A model generated the notes under the pieces. The model saw nothing but the letters and a program-made list of their open reading frames with translations, was not told the origin of the DNA and did not search any database. The translations under genes and the position numbers were made by a program. From Pseudomonas salomonii (GTDB lineage Bacteria > Pseudomonadota > Gammaproteobacteria > Pseudomonadales > Pseudomonadaceae), in NCBI RefSeq assembly GCF_900107155.1, contig NZ_FNOX01000002.1, forward strand, positions 186,001 to 250,000: a DNA stretch of 64,000 nucleotides, in the 5' to 3' direction. Positions 60,899-64,000 of this stretch are shown here, one piece after another. Numbering within the stretch: the first letter of the stretch is position 1; every line of letters begins with the position of its first letter.

Positions 60899-61573
60899 AT
60901 GAGCCGTGCCTTGCATGACGTCGCGACCGGCACTCTGTTCGGTGTCGCACTGAACTATCAGGGGCTGCTCAAGCAGCGCCTCGCCGAATTCGAACAGCCG
61001 CCGTATCAAAAGCCGCCGGTCAAACCGGTGCTGTTCATCAAGACGCCCAACACGCGCAATCAGCACGGTGCCGAGGTTGTGCACCCAGGCCCGGGCGAAC
61101 GCTTGCAACCCGGCCCGGCCCTGGGCGTGGTGATGGGCAAGAGCGCCAGCCGTGTGAGCGCGGCCGAAGCCCTCGATTACGTGGCCGGCTATACCATCGT
61201 CAATGAATTCAGCCTGCCGGAAGACAGCTACTACCGCCCTGCCGTCAAAGCCAAATGCCGTGACGGTTTCTGTGCCGTCGGGCCTGAGCTGATCCCTACT
61301 GCACAGATCAACGACCCGCATAGCCTGGCGATCACGCTGTACGTCAACGGCGAGGTTCGCCAGCAAAACAGCACGGCCAACTTTGTGCGCAATATCCCTT
61401 TGCTGATCGCCGAGATCAGCGAGTTCATGACCCTGCACGCAGGCGATGTGCTGATCACCGGCACCCCGGAAGGTCGCGTCGATGTGCAGCCGGGTGACAC
61501 CGTAGAAGTCGAAATCAGCGGTCTGGGCCGCCTCGTCAACCCCATCGTGGCCGCGTCACAGGAGCTTGCATGA
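60899..61573 (+). CDS. hpaG1: HpaG1: isomerase/decarboxylase subunit, N-terminal half homologue
   Basis: 224 residues from the ATG at 60899 (AGGAG 7 bp before); an ATG at 60878 lacks such a site. FAH-fold domain with VALNYQGLL at the start and ITGTPEGRVDVQPGDTVEVE near the end. Aligned to HpaG2, the two metal-binding glutamates are replaced (Gly72, Ala74) and the Asp is Glu103, so this half probably lacks its own metal site. With HpaG2 it converts 5-oxo-pent-3-ene-tricarboxylate onward in homoprotocatechuate degradation, as the single HpaG/HpcE protein does in E. coli. Overlaps hpaG2 by ATGA. Confidence 0.5.
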   Translation: MSRALHDVATGTLFGVALNYQGLLKQRLAEFEQPPYQKPPVKPVLFIKTPNTRNQHGAEVVHPGPGERLQPGPALGVVMGKSASRVSAAEALDYVAGYTIVNEFSLPEDSYYRPAVKAKCRDGFCAVGPELIPTAQINDPHSLAITLYVNGEVRQQNSTANFVRNIPLLIAEISEFMTLHAGDVLITGTPEGRVDVQPGDTVEVEISGLGRLVNPIVAASQELA

Positions 61574-62340
61574 AACACGCCCGTATAGCCTTTGAAGGCG
61601 AAGTCCACCTCGCCCATGTCGAAGACAACAACGCCGTACGCCTGGCCGACGGCCGCCTGCTGGCCGAAGATCAGGTGCAATGGTTGCCACCGGCCACCGG
61701 CAGCATGTTCGCCCTGGGCCTGAACTATGCCGACCACGCCGCCGAACTGGCCTTTACGCCTCCGACCGAACCGCTGGCCTTCATCAAATCCGTGGGCACG
61801 TACACCGGCCACAACCAGGTGACCTGGCGCCCGGATAACGTCGCTTACATGCACTACGAGTGCGAACTGGTGGCCGTCATCGGCAAGCCGGCGCGTAACG
61901 TCAAACGCGAAGATGCCCTGGACTACCTAGCGGGCTACACGGTGTGCAACGACTACGCCATTCGCGATTACCTGGAAAACTACTACCGCCCCAACCTGCG
62001 CGTGAAGAACCGCGACGCCACCACGCCTGTCGGCCCGTGGATCGTCGACGTCGCCGATGTGCCGGACCCCGGCAACCTGACGCTGCGCACCTGGATCAAC
62101 GGTGAGCTGCGCCAGGAAGGCAGCACCAAGGACATGATTTTCGACATTCCCTACCTGATCGAATACCTCACCAGCTTCATGACCTTGCAACCCGGCGACA
62201 TGATCGCCACCGGCACGCCCGAGGGCCTGGCCGATGTGGTGCCCGGCGATGAAGTGATTGTGGAAGTCGAAGGCGTAGGCCGCCTGGTTAACCGAATTGT
62301 CAGCGAAGCGGCGTTCTTCAGCGCCCGTAAAGAGGCTTGA
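61570..62340 (+). CDS. hpaG2: HpaG2: 2-hydroxyhepta-2,4-diene-1,7-dioate isomerase / OPET decarboxylase subunit
   Basis: 256 residues; the start overlaps the hpaG1 stop. FAH-fold: FALGLNYADHAAEL (about 47-60); metal site YECELVAVIGK with Glu97 and Glu99, plus Asp128 in TVCNDYAIRDY; and IATGTPEGLADVVPGDEV. It carries the intact metal ligands and is thus the catalytic half. Cytoplasmic, third to fourth step of ring-cleavage product breakdown. Followed by hpaE after 5 bp. Confidence 0.5.
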   Translation: MKHARIAFEGEVHLAHVEDNNAVRLADGRLLAEDQVQWLPPATGSMFALGLNYADHAAELAFTPPTEPLAFIKSVGTYTGHNQVTWRPDNVAYMHYECELVAVIGKPARNVKREDALDYLAGYTVCNDYAIRDYLENYYRPNLRVKNRDATTPVGPWIVDVADVPDPGNLTLRTWINGELRQEGSTKDMIFDIPYLIEYLTSFMTLQPGDMIATGTPEGLADVVPGDEVIVEVEGVGRLVNRIVSEAAFFSARKEA

Positions 62341-62345
62341 GCAGC

Positions 62346-63806
62346 ATGATCAAACATTGGATCAACGGCCGTGAGGTCGAAAGCAAAGACGTGTTCGTCA
62401 ACTACAATCCGGCCACCGGTGAAGCCATCGGCGAAGTGGCCAGCGGCGGTGCCGAGGAAGTCGCGCAAGCCGTGGCAGCCGCCAAGGAGGCCTTCCCGAA
62501 GTGGGCGGGCACACCGGCCAAAGAGCGTGCACGCTTGATGCGCAAGCTCGGTGAACTGATCGAACAGAACGTGCCGTACCTGGCCGAACTGGAAACCCTC
62601 GACACCGGCCTGCCGATTCACCAGACCAAAAATGTGTTGATTCCACGGGCCTCGCACAACTTCGATTTCTTCGCTGAAGTCTGCACACGCATGGACGGCC
62701 ACAGCTACCCGGTCGATGACCAGATGCTCAACTACACCCTCTACCAACCGGTGGGTGTGTGTGCGCTGGTTTCGCCGTGGAACGTGCCTTTCATGACGGC
62801 CACCTGGAAAACCGCGCCATGCCTGGCGCTGGGCAACACCGCCGTGCTGAAGATGTCCGAGCTGTCGCCGCTGACCGCCAACGAACTGGGGCGCCTGGCT
62901 GTCGAAGCCGGCATTCCCAAGGGCGTGTTTAACGTGATCCAAGGCTACGGCGCCACCGCCGGCGATGCCTTGGTGCGCCACCCCGACGTGCGCGCGATTT
63001 CCTTCACCGGCGGCACCGCCACCGGCAAGAAAATCATGCAGACCGCCGGGTTGAAAAAGTACTCCATGGAACTGGGCGGCAAGTCACCGGTACTGATCTT
63101 TGAAGATGCCGACCTGGAACGCGCCCTCGACGCCGCGCTGTTCACTATCTTCTCGCTCAACGGCGAACGCTGCACCGCCGGTAGCCGGATCTTCATCCAG
63201 GAAAGCGTGTACCCGCAGTTCGTGGCCGAGTTTGCCGCGCGCGCCAAACGCCTGATCGTCGGCGACCCGCAAGACCCGAAAACCCAGGTCGGCTCGATGA
63301 TCACCCAGGCCCATTACGACAAGGTCACCGGCTACATCAAGATTGGTATCGAAGAAGGTGCCACCCTGCTCGCCGGCGGCCTGGAGCGCCCGGCCAACCT
63401 GGCGGCGCACTTGAGCAAAGGCCAGTTTATCCAGCCGACGGTGTTCGCTGACGTGAACAACAACATGCGCATTGCCCAGGAAGAAATCTTCGGCCCGGTG
63501 GTGTGCCTGATCCCGTTCAAGGATGAGGCCGAAGCCTTGCGACTGGCTAACGACACCGAATACGGGCTGGCGTCCTACATCTGGACTCAGGACATCGGCA
63601 AGGCGCATCGTCTGGCCTATGGCATCGAAGCGGGCATGGTGTTTATCAACAGCCAGAACGTGCGCGATCTGCGCCAACCCTTCGGCGGCGTGAAAGGCTC
63701 TGGCACGGGCCGTGAAGGCGGCCAGTACAGCTTCGAAGTGTTCGCCGAAATCAAGAACGTGTGCATCTCGATGGGCAGCCATCACATTCCACGCTGGGGC
63801 GTCTGA
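62346..63806 (+). CDS. hpaE: HpaE: 5-carboxymethyl-2-hydroxymuconate semialdehyde dehydrogenase
   Basis: 486 residues from the ATG at 62346. Aldehyde dehydrogenase family: LVSPWNVPFMTATWK (cofactor site, about 142-156), SFTGGTATGKKIM (about 220-232), active-site Glu in MELGGKSP and catalytic Cys in NGERCTAGSR (about 274-283). NAD-dependent oxidation of the extradiol cleavage product of homoprotocatechuate. Length and context agree with HpaE. Between hpaG2 and hpaD on one transcript. Confidence 0.5.
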   Translation: MIKHWINGREVESKDVFVNYNPATGEAIGEVASGGAEEVAQAVAAAKEAFPKWAGTPAKERARLMRKLGELIEQNVPYLAELETLDTGLPIHQTKNVLIPRASHNFDFFAEVCTRMDGHSYPVDDQMLNYTLYQPVGVCALVSPWNVPFMTATWKTAPCLALGNTAVLKMSELSPLTANELGRLAVEAGIPKGVFNVIQGYGATAGDALVRHPDVRAISFTGGTATGKKIMQTAGLKKYSMELGGKSPVLIFEDADLERALDAALFTIFSLNGERCTAGSRIFIQESVYPQFVAEFAARAKRLIVGDPQDPKTQVGSMITQAHYDKVTGYIKIGIEEGATLLAGGLERPANLAAHLSKGQFIQPTVFADVNNNMRIAQEEIFGPVVCLIPFKDEAEALRLANDTEYGLASYIWTQDIGKAHRLAYGIEAGMVFINSQNVRDLRQPFGGVKGSGTGREGGQYSFEVFAEIKNVCISMGSHHIPRWGV

Positions 63807-63856
63807 GCGACACAAGAAGCACCTAAGACAACAACAACAATTTCAGGAGAATCAGC

Positions 63857-64000
63857 ATGGGCGAAGTCATCCTGGCGGCGAAAATCTGCCACGTACCCTC
63901 GATGTATTTGTCGGAGCTTCCCGGCAAACACCATGGCTGCCGCGAAGCGGCGATTGCCGGTCACAAGGAGATCGGCCGTCGCGCCCGCGAGCTGGGCGCC
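63857..64000 (+). CDS. hpaD: HpaD: 3,4-dihydroxyphenylacetate 2,3-dioxygenase (3' end outside window)
   Basis: The first 48 codons are visible, starting MGEVILAAKICHVPSMYLSE, with CAGGAGAATCAGC before the ATG. ICHVPSMYLSELPGKHHGCR matches the N-terminus of class III extradiol dioxygenases; the His after Cys is a probable iron ligand. It opens the ring of homoprotocatechuate and supplies the substrate of HpaE. The gene continues beyond the window. Confidence 0.5.
   Translation, partial: MGEVILAAKICHVPSMYLSELPGKHHGCREAAIAGHKEIGRRARELGA

Overview
The window looks like chromosome from a fluorescent pseudomonad of the Pseudomonas fluorescens group. The main reason is the complete extracellular protease/lipase locus in the order aprA-aprI-aprD-aprE-aprF-pspA-pspB-tliA, with a 476-residue TliA-type lipase. 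GC-rich codon use, REP-type doublets (REPINs) around GGGAGCGGGCTTGCTCGC and a second ~105-bp palindromic repeat fit this. No rRNA, tRNA, CRISPR array or complete insertion sequence was recognised.

Layout. 1-5.2 kb: the 3' part of a large toxin-like protein with a TcdA/TcdB-type glycosyltransferase domain, a Na+/H+ antiporter, two tiny polar-protein genes (one only 46 codons) and a membrane protein. 5.6-8.5 kb: an ATP-grasp/alpha-E pair, then an NTF2-like gene preceded by a striking hairpin. 8.6-14.1 kb: a periplasmic methionine-sulfoxide repair set (msrA, a DipZ-like thiol-redox protein, msrB) divergent from a two-component system. 14.2-18.1 kb: a coupled DNA-repair pair, a DEAH helicase with an N-terminal nuclease-like motif and a FAN1-type VRR-NUC nuclease. 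18.3-19.1 kb: two small envelope proteins.

19.1-33.4 kb: the secretion locus, read leftwards. AprA (metalloprotease) and TliA (lipase) have RTX repeats and would leave through the AprDEF type I exporter; AprI is the protease inhibitor; PspA and PspB are subtilisin-like autotransporters. Hairpins lie between aprA/aprI and aprI/aprD, and repeats between pspA/pspB and pspB/tliA. An RsmA/RsmE-like site covers the aprA ribosome binding site.

33.8-41.6 kb: amine and peptide metabolism: a P1-family peptidase with an amino-acid permease and divergent LuxR regulator, then a polyamine-type binding protein, cupin, FAD amine oxidoreductase and an unusual NTF2-AraC fusion regulator. 41.8-46.9 kb: a UvrD-like helicase, a pirin and phosphoglucomutase. 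47-50.5 kb: a MocR-type regulator coupled to a 476-residue protein I do not recognise, followed by a 719-bp gene-poor gap with a possible 149-bp inverted-repeat element. 50.6-54.2 kb: an MDR oxidoreductase/LysR pair and a lone tyrosine integrase. 54.3-59.0 kb: an uncharacterised amidase-MFS-outer membrane protein set with an AraC regulator. 59.2-64 kb: the start of the 4-hydroxyphenylacetate (homoprotocatechuate) catabolic cluster: hpaR, hpaA and, divergently, hpaG1-hpaG2-hpaE-hpaD (hpaD cut by the window end).

The least explained items are the MocR-coupled unknown protein with its upstream gap, the hairpin before the NTF2-like gene, the perfect 40-bp inverted repeat at 14.1 kb, the integrase whose start lies inside opposed 9-bp repeats, and the nuclease-helicase/FAN1 pair.

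[Format note: the original answer gave no feature confidences; the 0.5 on every feature is a placeholder required by the schema, not an estimate.]
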